In this document: positions 41,037 through 52,285 of the stretch, in pieces
How positions within the stretch are numbered: the first letter of the stretch is position 1
Layout of the letters: each line of letters opens with the position of its first letter
NCBI RefSeq assembly: GCF_013256425.1
Contig: NZ_CP053905.1
Span: forward strand, 37,479 to 101,478
From: Hymenobacter sp. BRD67
Lineage (GTDB): Bacteria; Bacteroidota; Bacteroidia; Cytophagales; Hymenobacteraceae
Length of the DNA: 64,000 nt
Direction: 5' to 3'
Translations under genes and position numbers: made by a program
The notes under the pieces: generated by a model
Told to the model about the DNA's origin: nothing
What the model saw: only the letters and a program-made list of their open reading frames with translations
Databases searched by the model: none

Positions 41037-42214
41037 CTACTCTTCCTCTTCCGCGTTTTTGAGCTTGCCCAGCAGGGCATACGCGCCTTCAATAACGAAG
41101 CGTAGCGGCCGGCCCTGCTCAGCGGCGGGCAGGTGGATTTCGGTGTACCCGTCCTCGCTCACGCCCGCGTCACGGGCACCATCCGGTAGGCGGCGGTGCC
41201 GGCCTGGGCGGCCGAATCGGCCGCCACGAACACGAAGGCCTGCGCCCCGTACTGCACCACGGCCTTTTCGGGCAGCGTGGGCACGGTCACGCGGTTGGTT
41301 TCGATGACGGCCCGCACGAAGGTGCCCGGCAGCAGCTGCTCGTCCTCGCGGTCGAGGTGGGCGTGCACGCGCACCGTGCGCTCGTCGCTGATGGTCTTGC
41401 TGATAAGGTAGACGTGGGCCGTGCGCTCGCGGCTCACCGAGTCGTTGCCCAGCGAGAAGCGCACCAGTTGCTGCTCCTTCACCTGCGGAATGTCCTTTTC
41501 AAATACCGTCAACTCGACGTGCAGGTGCTGGGGGTTTACGATTTCAAACAGCACGTCGGTGGGCGTCACGCTCTGGCCGATGCTCACGTTCACCGCTTTC
41601 ACGAAGCCGCCCCTAGGGGCGCGCAGCGTGGCCGTGCTCACGATGGCCCCACCCAGGGGCAGGCCGGCCAGGCGCAGGCGGGCGACCTGGGCGTTGGTTT
41701 TCACTTGCAGGGCCTCATATTCGGCCTGGGCGCGCTGGTAGTTTTTCTGCGGGGCCACTTCCTGACGGTACAGTTCGCCCTGCCGCTCGTACTCGGCGCG
41801 GGCATACTTGAGCTGGCTGCGGGCTTCCTGGTAGTCTTGTTGCAGCTGCACAAAATCGGGGTTGCGGACGACGGCCAGCACCTGGCCGGCGCGCACCCGC
41901 GAGCCTTGCAGCAGGTCGGTGCGGTCCACAAAGCCGCCGAGCGGGGCGCTGACGGACACCAGGTTTTCCGGCGGCACGTCCAGCACGCCGTTTACTTTGA
42001 GGCCGCCGCTCATCGGGCGTTGGGTGAGGGTGCCCAGGCGCACGCCGCCGACCTGCTGCTCGGCCGTGGTGAGGGTTACGCGGTCGGGGGCGGCCTTTTC
42101 GCTCACTTCATTGGTGGGCGCGGCCTTGGCTGATTCCTTTTCGGTGGCGGCTTCTTTCGCGCCGCAGCCAGCCAGCAGGCTGAGCAGGACGATATACGTT
42201 ACGATAACTCGCAT
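41037..42214 (-). CDS. efflux RND membrane fusion protein (CzcB/CusB-like), one frame slip
   Basis: About 392 residues. Lipoprotein signal LLSLLAGC; barrel-sandwich halves GFVDRTDLLQGSRVRAGQVL and RAPRGGFVKAVNVSIGQSV around a coiled coil; slip near 41168 restores GVSEDGYTEIHLPAAEQG. Links the RND pump to the outer-membrane channel. Confidence 0.8.
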
Positions 42215-42254
42215 GATTCTGAAGTTGAGGGAGAGGAGCAGGGTAGCCGGTCGG

Positions 42255-45200
42255 CTACTGCCCGCCCAGGAGGTATTCCAGCTCGATAACGGTCTGGTTG
42301 TGTTGCAGCAGCGCGTCGAGGTAGTCGAGGCGCAGGCGGCGGGCGCGCTCCAGGTTGAGCAGGTATTCCGAGTAGCCGGTTTCGCCCGCCTTGTAGCCGA
42401 TGGTGGACAGGCGGGTAATCACGGCCGCTTGGGGCAGGGCCGTGGCCTCGAAGTAGGCCAGGCGCTGCTGCTGCTCGCGGCGGCGGGCCAGCAGCTCATC
42501 AAGCCGGCCGGCCAGCTCGGCGCGGTAGCGGTCGGAGCCGGCCTGGGCCACCTGCTCTTGCAGGCGGGCGGCCTGCACCCGCGCCTTCTGGGGCCGCCGC
42601 CACAGCGGCACGGCCACGCCGGCCTGCACGCCTTGGAAGCGTGCGCCGGGACCAAAATAGCTTTCGGTGCCAGCCGCGTCGAGGCGCTGGTAGCCGATGA
42701 TACTCTGGTTGAAGTAGCCCACCGTGAACTCCGGCAGCCCGGCGGCCTGGGCCACGCGGGTTTCGGCGCGGCGCTCGGCCACCTGCTGCGCGAGTACCCG
42801 CGCCTGGGGATTGGTGCGGCTCAGCAGCGTGTCTGCCCCGGCCGGGGCAGCAGTGTCGGCCAGTTGCACGGTGCTCAGCAAAGCCAGCGGGTGCAGCAGG
42901 CTATCGGCCACGACCACGGCCGTGGGTACTTGCAGTAGGGCTTGCAACTGGCGCTGCGCCACCCGGAAGTCGGTGCGGGCGGCCAGCAGCTGGGTGCGGA
43001 TTTCGCCCTGCTGCACCAGGGCCGTGGCGGGTTCGAGGCGGGCGGCCTCCCCGGTCTTAAAGCGCAGGGTGGCCGAGCGCAGAAACTCGGTGTACACGCT
43101 ATCCTGCCCGCGCAGCACCCGCAGGCGGTGGCGGGCGTGCACGGCCTGCTCGTAGCTCAGGCGCACCTGGCGGCGCAATTCCGCCTGCACTTGCACCAGC
43201 TGGGCCTGCTGGCCCGCAATGCGGGCATCGGCCAGGTTGGCGGCGCTGCGGTACACGCCGGGCAGGGCCAGGGCCTGGGTGATGGTGAACTGATTATCCC
43301 GGTTGGCAGAATTGTACTGGCCGTAGCTGCCGGTGATGGTCGTGCGGCCGTAGTCATACGCCGAGCGGCGCACGGCCTGCTGCGCTTCGAGGGCGCGCTG
43401 GCCGGCCAGCACCGTGCCGTTGGTTTGCAGGGCCTGCGTCACGGCCTGCGGGGCGGTGAGGGGCTTTGGGCGTGCCCCAGCAGCGGTAGCAGCAGCAGCA
43501 GCAGCGTCGCCACGGGCAGGGCTTTGGCTGGGGTCGGGCTGGTTTCGGGCGTAGGCTCCGCCGTCTTTTTTCGCTCCGAGAGCGCGTAGAGCACGGGTAG
43601 CACCAGCAGGGTGAGCAGTGTGGCCGATACCAGCCCGCCGATAACAACGGTGGCTAGCGGGCGCTGCACTTCGGCCCCGGCCGAGGTGGCCAGCGCCATC
43701 GGCAGAAAGCCCAGCGAGGCCACGGTGGCCGTCATGAGCACGGGCCGCAGCCGCACTTCGGTGCCGCGCAGAATGCGCTCGCTCAGGTCGGTAATGCCGT
43801 CGGCTTTGAGCTGGTTGAAGTAGCCGATGAGCACGATGCCGTTGAGCACGGCCACCCCGAACAGGGCAATAAAGCCCACCCCGGCCGAGATGCTGAACGG
43901 CATTCCGCGCAGCCACAGCGCCGCGATGCCACCGATGGCCGAGAGCGGAATGGCCGTGAAAATCATGACCGACTGCCGGAGCGAGCCGAAGGTGAAGAAC
44001 AGCAGCACGAAAATGAGCACCAGCGCCACCGGCACCGCAATGCTCAGCCGGTCGGTGGCCTGGCGCAGGTTCTCGAACTGCCCGCCGTAGGTGGTGTAGT
44101 AGCCGGGGGCAAACTTCACCTGCTTATCCATCTTGCCTTGCAGCTCTTTGACGACCGTTTCCACGTCGCGACCCCGCACGTTGAAAGCCACGCTGATGCG
44201 GCGCTTGGCGTCGTCGCGCTGAATCTGGTTGGGGCCTTCGCGCAACTCCACGCTGGCCACCTGCTCCAGGGGTACCTGCCGGCCGTTGGGGCCAGCGATA
44301 AAGAGCCGGCGCACGCTGTTGATATCCTTGCGCAAGTCGGAGCGCAGGCGCAGCACCAGGTCGAAGCGACGCTCCTGCTCGAAGACCTGGCCGGCGGTTT
44401 CGCCCGCGAAGGCCGTTTGTACGGTGCGGTTGACATCGGCCACGTTCAGGCCAAATTGGGCGAGGCGGTTGCGGTCGAGCTGCACCACGATTTGGGGCAG
44501 GCCGGTGACCTGCTCCACGTACACGTCTTCGGCCCCGGCACCTGCCGCACCAGGCGGCCGGCCTGCTGGGCGTAGTCGGCCAGCTGTTGCAGGTCTTCGC
44601 CGTAGATTTTGAGTACCACGTCCTGCTTGGCCCCGGAAATCAACTCGTTGAAGCGCATCTGGATGGGCTGCTGGAAGCCGAACGTGACACCGGGCATGAC
44701 GCTCAGGGCCTTCGCCATCTTGTCGGCCAATTCCTCCCGATTGTCGGCCGAGGTCCACTCCTTCTGGTCTTTGAGAATCACCATCACGTCGGCGGCCTCG
44801 ACGGGCATAGGGTCGGTGGGAATCTCACCCGCCCCAATTTTGGCCACCACCTCTTTCACTTCGGGAAACTGCTTTTTGAGGATGGCCCCAACCTGCTGGG
44901 CCTGCGCGATGGTGTAGCTTAGCGATGAGCCGGTGAGCACCCGCATCTCGACCGCAAAATCCCCTTCGCTGAGCGTGGGAATGAACTCGCCGCCGAGCGT
45001 GCGAAACAGGAAAAAGCCGCCGACCAGCAAGCCACCGGCCGTGAGCAGTACGGCGGCTTGGTGGCGCAGCGCCCCCTTCAATAAAGGGTGGTAGACGCGG
45101 GTGAAAAAGGCCATCATCCGGTCGGAAAGCGTCTTTTTATTCTCGGTGGACCGGCTCAGTGCCAGCGCCGACATCATCGGCACGTAAGTCAGGCTCAGTA

Positions 45201-46677
45201 TAAAGGCCCCGAGAATGGCGAAGGCTACCGTTTCGGCCATCGGCCGGAACATCTTGCCCTCTATGCCGGCCAGCGCCAGCAGCGGCAGGTACACGATGAG
45301 AATGATGATTTCCCCGAACGCCGCCGACGAGCGGATTTTGCTGGCCGCGTGGTAGGTTTCGTCGTTCATCTGCTCGGTATTCAGCCGATTGCCGGGCACT
45401 TGCAGCTGCCCGCCGTGCAGGCGGTGGATGATGGCCTCGACGATAATCACGGCCCCGTCCACAATCAGCCCAAAGTCGATGGCCCCCAGGCTCATCAAAT
45501 TGCCCGACACGCCGAACAGACGCATCAGACTCACGGCGAACAGCATGGCCAGCGGAATGACCGAGGCCACCACCAGCCCGGCCCGCCAGTTGCCGAGGAA
45601 CAGCACCAGCACGAAAATCACGATGAGCGCGCCTTCCAGCAGGTTCTTGGTGACGGTGTGAATGGCGCGGTCCACGAGATTGGAGCGGTCTAGGAACGGC
45701 TCCACGGTCACGCCCTCGGGCAGGGTCTTGCGGATGGTGGCCATGCGCGTGTTCACGTTCTTGATGACCTCAGCGGCGTTGGCTCCCTTGAGCATGAGCA
45801 CCAGCCCGCCGGTTACTTCGCCTTGGTTGTTGAGCGTCATGGCCCCGTAGCGCACGGCCGCGCCGTAGCGCACCTCGGCCACGTCGCGTACCAGCACGGG
45901 CAGGCCGGTGCTCGTGCTGCGGATGACGATGTTGCCGATGTCGGCGGGGCTCGTGGCCAGCCCTTCGGTGCGGATGAAGGCGGCCGTGGGGTTCTGGTCG
46001 AGGTAGGCCCCGCCGGCGTTCTGGTTGTTGGCGGCCACGGCCTGGTATACCTCGTTCACCGTCACGCCCAGCGAGCGCAGGCGCTCGGGGTCCAGGGCTA
46101 CTTCGTACTGCTTGAGCAGCCCGCCGAAGCTGCTCACGTCGGCCACGCCGGGCGTGCCCAGCAGCTGGCGGCGCACAATCCAGTCCTGAATGGTGCGCAA
46201 TTCCGTGGTGTTATATTTCTTCTCGTAGCCCGGCTTGGCGCGCACCAGGTACTGGTACACCTCGCCCAGGCCGGTGCTGAGAGGGGCCAGCTCGGGGCGG
46301 CCGGTGCCGGCCGGAATCTGGCTTTCGGCTTCCTTGAGCCGCTCCGATACCTGGGTGCGCGCCCAGTAGATGTCGGTTTTGTCCTCGAACACGACGGTGA
46401 CTACCGAGAGGCCGAAGCGCGAAAACGAGCGGATTTCGGTCTGGCCGGGGATGGTGGCCATCGCCTGCTCCACGGGAAAGGAAACCAGGCGCTCAATCTC
46501 CTGGGCGGCCAGCGAGGGGGCCACGGTGTACACCACCACTTGGTTGCTGGTGATGTCGGGCAGCGCGTCAATCGGCAGGCGGCTGAGCGAGTAGCCGCCC
46601 CAGGCCACCAGGGCCAAGGTCAGCAGCCCGATAATGAGCTTGTTGTGAATGGAAAAATGAATCAGCCGGTCGAACAT
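42255..46677 (-). CDS. CzcA/CusA heavy-metal RND pump fused to a TolC-type channel, two frame slips
   Basis: About 1474 residues. RND part starts MFDRLIHFSIHNKLIIGLL; contains the helix-4 block LGAIDFGLIVDGAVIIVEA, periplasmic porter domains and C-terminal helices ending VLPVLYALSERKK. A linker with an extra hydrophobic helix (LPVATLLLLLLPLL) leads to a full TolC-like domain (LTAPQAVTQALQTN to LEYLLGGQ). Slips near 44540 and 43470. Such fusions are usual in Bacteroidetes. Exports Zn, Co, Cd or Cu/Ag from the periplasm. Confidence 0.85.
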
Positions 46678-46853
46678 CCGTTGCTGGGGTTAGGTCTAAC
46701 GCTTCCGAGAAACCCTGCGACGCGGCGGCCCCGGCCTGGCGGGCGGGAGCGGCGGCGACGTGACCCGACCCGTGCGAAACGCACGAAAGAGGCAGCCGGG
46801 GCGCACGCAGCGCCCGGCCACCCGGCGGGGTCAGCAGGAAAAAGGGGGAAGGG

Positions 46854-47180
46854 CTAGGCCTGCGGCGGCTGCCACACGGCCCCGAGTGCCCGCGTGGGGG
46901 CGGCCACGACCAGGCGGGCGTGGCGGGGGCTGGCTGCCCACTCGGTGGGCAGGGGATAGGCTACCTGCGCGGCCAGGGCCGCCGGCACAATGGCCCCGCC
47001 GCAGCAGTGGCACTGGCAGAGCGGCGAGCACCAGTCGCCTAGCGTGCCGGCTCCGCAGTCCGAGTGCGAAGCGCTGATGGTGGCCTGCTGCTGGTCCTGG
47101 CACACGGGGGCCTCATCCGTGCAGGTGAGGCACGAGAGAAACGCGAAGTAGCAGGCAAAAAACAGGGCAAGCAGGCGCAT
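46854..47180 (-). CDS. Cys-rich periplasmic protein before the RND pump (DUF6660-like)
   Basis: 108 residues, signal peptide (LLALFFACYFAFLSCLTC), then CSPLCQCHCCGG, a clear metal-binding cluster. Small proteins of this type often precede CusA-type pumps in Bacteroidetes. May sense or carry metal. First gene of the metal operon. Confidence 0.6.
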   Translation of the reverse strand: MRLLALFFACYFAFLSCLTCTDEAPVCQDQQQATISASHSDCGAGTLGDWCSPLCQCHCCGGAIVPAALAAQVAYPLPTEWAASPRHARLVVAAPTRALGAVWQPPQA

Positions 47181-47206
47181 GTACCAGCAAAGGTAGCGAT
47201 TTCCGC

Positions 47207-47607
47207 TTAGGGGCGCGGCACCCGGCTTAGCTGCTGGCTGTTTTGCTGCTGGGTGGGCGGCAGCTGCTGCACCTGCCGGGTCAGGCGCTCAAGCTCGGCC
47301 CACGTCCTGCCGCCTGCCGCAGGGTGGCCGCTTGCAACTCGGCCACATTCAGCGTTGCCAGGGACAGGGGAGTGGGTAGGCCCGCGTCGTGAATCAGGTC
47401 GCTGGCCCAGGCGGCCAGGTCGTAGGCGTAAATCATGCGCCGGCCGGCCTCGTCCTGGTACTCCGTTTTACCGCGCATGAAGGCTTCCAGGCCTGGCCGC
47501 AGGGCCGCCGGCACCTCGGCCAGCGCTTGGTCGGAGTGGGTGGGGCTGAGCAGCGAGTTCAGGTAATCCCGCAGCGCCTGGTAAGCGGCTTGACTGGCTG
47601 AGGTCAT
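47207..47607 (-). CDS. hypothetical protein, about 133 aa, one frame slip
   Basis: MTSASQAAYQALRDYLNSLL to QAATLRQAAG, slip near 47307, then TWAELERLTRQVQQLPPTQQ to the end. Helical and soluble, no recognised family. Confidence 0.45.
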
Positions 47608-47699
47608 GGTCCGGTTGGTAAATGACGGTGGAAACAGTACCCGAAAGTAGCAAATACCCCAGAGAGCATACTATTGTACAAATAGGGCTAAGCAGTGGG

Positions 47700-49376
47700 C
47701 TAGCGACTACTGGCATCCAGCTTCTGTTGCAACGAAGCAAATCGTGGGTCGATGGCTACTGGCGTTGCCTCGTAGTAGCCCCAAGCCGGGGACTGAACGG
47801 AAACAATTATTGGCTTTTTGAGGAGTACCGTGCCCCCAGTGCCCTGCGTGGACTGTACATCTACGTGAGGTTGGAAGCCGGCCGGTAGGCAGTCGATGGG
47901 TATATACACACGGGCTTTAGCCCGCGTCAGGGCTACATAGAGCAGGTTGACTTCCTCGAATATCTTGGCTTTTACCCCCGCTTCCGGAGGCTTCCGGGCA
48001 AACTCTTCTTGCAGCTTGTCGATGGTCGTCTGGGTGATAAAATCCGGGGTGAGCTGTACCTCGTCATATTCCAGCCCCTTACAGCGGTGGACGGTGGAGA
48101 AATACAGCTGAGCTTGGTCGCGGGCTCCGTCGGCGACGTGCAGGCGCTTCAATTCTTTTATCAGGTCGATAACCTCGTTGCCATAGTCTTCGACAATGGT
48201 AATGAGCATTAGCAACTGATGGTCTTCCGTTTGCTCGGCGTAGTCGGCCAACTCTTCCAAGTTGGCCATCTTTCGCATCAACGGGTCTTTGATGGCCTCG
48301 CTGCGGCCGTTGTAGAGCGCCAGCACATCGGTCAGGCTGGCTCCTTCCCCAGCGTAAGTGTACGAGTTGATGTTGCCCTCGAAGTATACCCGGCGCAGCT
48401 CCTGCCGGTGCTCCTTCAGGTATTCAATGGCTTTGAGGAGTAGCGCCAGATTCGTGCGGCCGATGACGGCGCGGGTAGTAGTTTCGTCCACTCCCTTGCC
48501 CGCGCCCGTAACCAGTAATTGGGGGCCTTCGCCGAGCTGCGTTTTCCACCCCAGCACCCGCGAGGCCAGGTCGGCGATGGGGGCTCCGAAGCGAAAGCTG
48601 GTGCTGAGTTGAAGGCTGGGATAGGCTGTCTTTTCCAGCGAGTTCACCGCGTGCCGCCAGCCGTAAATCTGCTGGTGAGTATCGCCCACGATGACTTTGG
48701 TGGCGGGCTGACGGTAGAAAATATCGAGCATCGCGCCCGAGGCATCCTGCCCTTCATCGAACAGAATGAAATCGGCGGGCAGGACGGGTTGGCTGAGTTG
48801 GAATTTCTTGAGATAGAATTCGTGAGTAACGGCTATCTGGGCGCGGTCCATGCGGGCCAGTAGTTCCCGGCAGTTGCGCTCAATGGTGGCATAGTGCCGC
48901 GTTACAAACTCGCGAGCTTTGGGGTCGGTCACGGTGGCCAGGTAGTCGAGTTGCTGCACCTGCCGCTGGTCACTGTTGCAGAAGTAGGTTACGAACTTGG
49001 CAATGTGGTTGGCCAGCACGAATTCCTGATGTCGCTCTTTACCAGTGCCGGGAGGAAGCTTGAGCAATTCTACTAGTTCGTGCGCCCGGTAGCCTTTGTT
49101 ATTGAGTTGATACCGACTGCCGCGCATCACGTAGCGGAAAGCCAACGAGTGGGCTGTTTCCACGACTACGTTAGGCAGACCGGCCCCCTGAAACTTGCGA
49201 ATAGCTTCCTGCCTTACCGTCTTATTGAAGGCCAAGTACAGGATACGCGCCGTGGTGGGTTGAGCGCGGGCGTACTCCACCATCGTAGTGGTTTTCCCAC
49301 TCCCCGCCACCGCGTTGATTTTCAGATGCCCTTGAAAGGCCAGAATAGCAATTTGCTCAGCTGTGAGATTCATCAC
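47700..49376 (-). CDS. UvrD/FBH1-like superfamily 1 helicase
   Basis: 558 residues, intact. Motif I AVAGSGKTTTMVEYA, motif II ILFDEGQDASGAM, motif III VGDTHQQIYGWR, and C-terminal LYVALTRAKARV. Compact size and GWRHAVNS recall FBH1-like helicases. It unwinds DNA with ATP. It follows an HExxH protein gene by 55 bases on the same strand. Confidence 0.8.
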   Translation of the reverse strand: MMNLTAEQIAILAFQGHLKINAVAGSGKTTTMVEYARAQPTTARILYLAFNKTVRQEAIRKFQGAGLPNVVVETAHSLAFRYVMRGSRYQLNNKGYRAHELVELLKLPPGTGKERHQEFVLANHIAKFVTYFCNSDQRQVQQLDYLATVTDPKAREFVTRHYATIERNCRELLARMDRAQIAVTHEFYLKKFQLSQPVLPADFILFDEGQDASGAMLDIFYRQPATKVIVGDTHQQIYGWRHAVNSLEKTAYPSLQLSTSFRFGAPIADLASRVLGWKTQLGEGPQLLVTGAGKGVDETTTRAVIGRTNLALLLKAIEYLKEHRQELRRVYFEGNINSYTYAGEGASLTDVLALYNGRSEAIKDPLMRKMANLEELADYAEQTEDHQLLMLITIVEDYGNEVIDLIKELKRLHVADGARDQAQLYFSTVHRCKGLEYDEVQLTPDFITQTTIDKLQEEFARKPPEAGVKAKIFEEVNLLYVALTRAKARVYIPIDCLPAGFQPHVDVQSTQGTGGTVLLKKPIIVSVQSPAWGYYEATPVAIDPRFASLQQKLDASSR

Positions 49377-49431
49377 TACTTACTTTCTGCCGGGTAATTG
49401 GACGCGAGATGAATACCTCTTTACTAGTGTG

Positions 49432-50766
49432 TTAGTCATCCATCCTTACTTCTAACTCATTCTGCCATAGTCCAAAAGAATGGGTCGCCATTCCATATGG
49501 GCACACAATTCCCCCACTGTCTTTTACTACTTGCCAAGGCGCAGTTTTGCAGTAATAGTCTAGGTTAATCTTCTCTCTGAATTCGCACCCGTCATATAGC
49601 GGACAGCTACACTTTTTATTAATTTCATCAACTGTTCTAGCTGTTAGCAAATTGTACAACATCCAATGGCTTCGGATAGTACTAGCAGCCTGAAACGCTT
49701 CCTCATATCGTTGGTCTTTCTTCGCATTGGCTTTATCCCAATAGCTCATTGTTATTCCATTATCAAGCAGAATAGGTGGCGGCAATTGTGCAACCATGCG
49801 CGCTAATCCGGCTGGGTGCGCTAGCAAAGAATCAAAGTAAGAAGTTTGAGTTTCAGCTTTTGCTGAATCAACTAATAAGATAGTCTTGAGATACCATTTT
49901 AAGGCGGCCGCAAGATATTTGCGCTGAGTATCTTGACTCCACGCAAACATATCATCTACCATTTCCCTTAGAAAGTCCTCTTTATCGTGAGAATTTTCAA
50001 TATCTACTTGATTGACTGTGTCTTTTATTAAAACGCTATCTGTTTTCCAAGATAGAGCTCGGTTAGCAAGCACTTCCAGCGTTTTTAAAAAAACCGTAGG
50101 GGCCTGGATAGAATCAAGTGCCAATCCAGTCAGTAAAAATTTTGTGGCGGTATCGGCCTGAATCCCGTGGTGTGCAAATAGGAGGTCACCTAAATGATAT
50201 GGCAACGTCATCAGAGATGAGGTAGGCACCTGAAATGGTGCACCGGGCATTAATGACTCCCTGTATTGCTGGGCATAAAAGGAATGAGTTTCCTGTAGTG
50301 GCATCAGCCCGAAATGGTATTCAGGGGCAAGCTTGCTTTTGAAAATAATAGTGTTGCGAGCAATCTCCCTAGTACCACTTTTTAGCGGTACCAACTCTAT
50401 CGCAAATTCAATCTTCTCAATCTGTGCTTGGTCAATGGGCAAGTTTAACTCAAGTTGCCCAGTGCCGCAGTAAATGAGGTAAAACGACCTCATTTCCCCA
50501 TAAGATGAGTCAAGAGGAATGTATTTAATCTCACTCTCGCCCTGAGAAAACAGCTGGGTTAGTCCAACGACATCATACATCCAGAGGTAAAATCCAAAAA
50601 TGCCTGATATAGTGGTTACATCTTGTAGGTAATGACAGTATTCATGCACGAATGCAGGAAGCACATCGGGTTTAATATGCTGCGTACCGGGTGCAGTTGT
50701 AAGCCCAAGATTCGATACATCTAGGGCAAACTGACTGGGCTGGTAGGAAGCAAAAGTTGAGCGCAT
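49432..50766 (-). CDS. unknown protein with HExxH motif and Cys-rich tail
   Basis: 444 residues, intact. PAFVHEYCHYLQDVTTISG (residues 38-56) carries HEYCH, a possible zinc protease site. C-terminal CSCPLYDGCEF and YYCKTAPW with CPYG may bind zinc or an iron-sulphur cluster. The gene is plainly richer in A/T than its neighbours, a sign of transfer. Upstream partner of the helicase gene. No family recognised. Confidence 0.55.
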   Translation of the reverse strand: MRSTFASYQPSQFALDVSNLGLTTAPGTQHIKPDVLPAFVHEYCHYLQDVTTISGIFGFYLWMYDVVGLTQLFSQGESEIKYIPLDSSYGEMRSFYLIYCGTGQLELNLPIDQAQIEKIEFAIELVPLKSGTREIARNTIIFKSKLAPEYHFGLMPLQETHSFYAQQYRESLMPGAPFQVPTSSLMTLPYHLGDLLFAHHGIQADTATKFLLTGLALDSIQAPTVFLKTLEVLANRALSWKTDSVLIKDTVNQVDIENSHDKEDFLREMVDDMFAWSQDTQRKYLAAALKWYLKTILLVDSAKAETQTSYFDSLLAHPAGLARMVAQLPPPILLDNGITMSYWDKANAKKDQRYEEAFQAASTIRSHWMLYNLLTARTVDEINKKCSCPLYDGCEFREKINLDYYCKTAPWQVVKDSGGIVCPYGMATHSFGLWQNELEVRMDD

Positions 50767-51014
50767 AACGTTTTAAAGGTTCTCATCAAAATAGGGTAAC
50801 AAGTTACGCTAAGCATTAGTAGGATTTTGTCTATTGTGGCGAGTGGCTAGGCTGTGCAGGGCTCCGCTGCGCTCCGGTGCTGCGCACAACTCCCGCTGGT
50901 AGTTCCCTTACCATCCTTACCGCGAACCAAAAGAAAACACCTCAAAAGCTGAAAGCGCAAAAGGGAGCCGTTAGTTAGTGCAGCAACGACCCCAACCAAA
51001 CAAAGGGAACAAAA
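50767..51014. other. intergenic, no gene seen
   Basis: AT-rich start of the divergent region between the HExxH gene and ardC. No coding frame or clear hairpin supported apart from a GC-rich patch at 50860-50890. Confidence 0.3.
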
Positions 51015-51124
51015 GGGAAAAATGCACCTTTCGTGCCAAAATAAATATGTAAAAACTACTTAAATAATGTTGTAATTTATGCAACATTAAGAGGTCGGTT
51101 TGCGTTTAAATGGTATAAGCAGCA
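51015..51124 (+). promoter_or_regulatory. duplicated leader region, copy 1 (ardC)
   Basis: About 110 bases matching 52153-52263, including ATGTAAAAA, CTTAAATAA and the dyad GTTGTAATTTATGCAAC (51069-51085), then TATAAGCA. It ends about 25 bases before the ardC start. Likely shared promoter and operator. Confidence 0.6.
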
Positions 51125-51148
51125 ATCACTAAACCAATCCTTTATCTC

Positions 51149-52059
51149 ATGAAAAGCGCCGCCCCCTTCGCCCCCCGTACTGACGTTTACGAAGTGATTA
51201 CCAACCGCATTATTTTGGCTTTAGAAAACGGGGTTACACCCTGGAAGCAGGGCTGGAACGCCGCCCACGGTGCCCCCCGCAACTACCGGAGCAAGCACGC
51301 CTACCAGGGCATCAACGCCTTTCTGCTGGGGATGCTGCAACACGAGCATCCGTATTACCTGACCTTCAACCAGGCCCGCGAGTTGGGGGGCTGCGTGCGC
51401 AAGGGCGAGAAGGGGATGCCGGTTGTATTCTACAAAGTGGGCAAGAAGGAGGATGCCAAAGGCCAGGAGAAGAAGGTGGCCATCTTGCAGTATTCGACCG
51501 TCTTCAATATTTCGCAGATTGGCGGAGTAGAATGGAAATTGCCCGAACTGCCCAGCCGGGCGCACACGCCCCAGCAGGCCGCCGAGCAGGTGCTGGCCGG
51601 CTACGTGGGCGGCCCCGCATCACCTACGGCGGCAGCGAAGCCTACTACCGCACCAGCACCGACCTAGTAAACGTGCCCGAGGCCAGCAACTTCCACACGG
51701 CCGAAGATTTCTACCTGACCACCTTCCACGAACTGGCCCACAGCACCGGCCACAGCAAGCGCCTCGACCGGGCTACGCTGACTGAAAAAGCCTCTTTCGG
51801 GAGCGAGAGCTACGCCAAAGAAGAATTAGTGGCCGAGCTAGGGGCCGCGTTTTTGGGGAATGCCGCCGGCTTGGATATGGCGCTGACCCTGCCCGGCAGC
51901 GCCAGCTATATCGCCAACTGGCTGCAAGCCCTGCGCAACGACAAGCGCCTGATTATTTCGGCCGCCAGCCAGGCCCAGAAGGCCGCCAACCACATTCTCG
52001 GCATAGTGCCCAGCTACGAAGCCGGCGAGGCCGCCGAGCCAACCGAGGCCCCCGAGTAG
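51149..52059 (+). CDS. ardC: ArdC-type antirestriction protein (DUF1738), one frame slip
   Basis: About 303 residues. N-terminal ssDNA-binding-type part (DVYEVITNRIILALENGVTP, TFNQARELGGCVRKGEKG) and C-terminal zincin part with HELAHSTGH (HExxH-like metal site). Slip near 51618 restores GGPRITYGGSEAYYRTS. Shields incoming ssDNA from restriction during conjugation. First of a plus-strand series of plasmid genes. Confidence 0.85.
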
Positions 52060-52124
52060 GGAAAGGGCCACAGTCCGGCCGGAGGCATCCGGTCGGACCC
52101 AGCGCCTGGCGAACCAGCGGAAGG

Positions 52125-52140
52125 TTTTGCAATTGTAAAA
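52125..52140. promoter_or_regulatory. palindromic motif TTTTGCAATTGTAAAA
   Basis: Same 16-base motif as before the regulator at 9782; it lies between ardC and the next gene. Confidence 0.45.
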
Positions 52141-52152
52141 CTGTCGACAAGA

Positions 52153-52263
52153 GGGAAAAAATCCACTCCTAACGTCAATAAAAAGATGTAAAAAATGCTT
52201 AAATAAAGTTGTAATTTATGCAACTTTAAGGGCGCAATTTCGTTTAATATGTATAAGCAACCA
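52153..52263 (+). promoter_or_regulatory. duplicated leader region, copy 2
   Basis: Matches the ardC leader over about 110 bases with the identical 17-base dyad at 52208-52224. It ends 22 bases before the ATG of the small gene at 52286. Confidence 0.6.
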
Positions 52264-52285
52264 GCAAATAAACAGCCGCTTAGCT

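Noticed and set aside
42255..43916. Separate TolC gene
   Set aside because: One restored base at about 43470 makes it continuous with CzcA through a hydrophobic linker, and this fusion is known in Bacteroidetes.
46760..47077. Plus-strand ORF opposite the Cys-rich protein
   Set aside because: Arg/Pro-rich shadow; the minus-strand frame has a signal peptide and metal-binding cluster.
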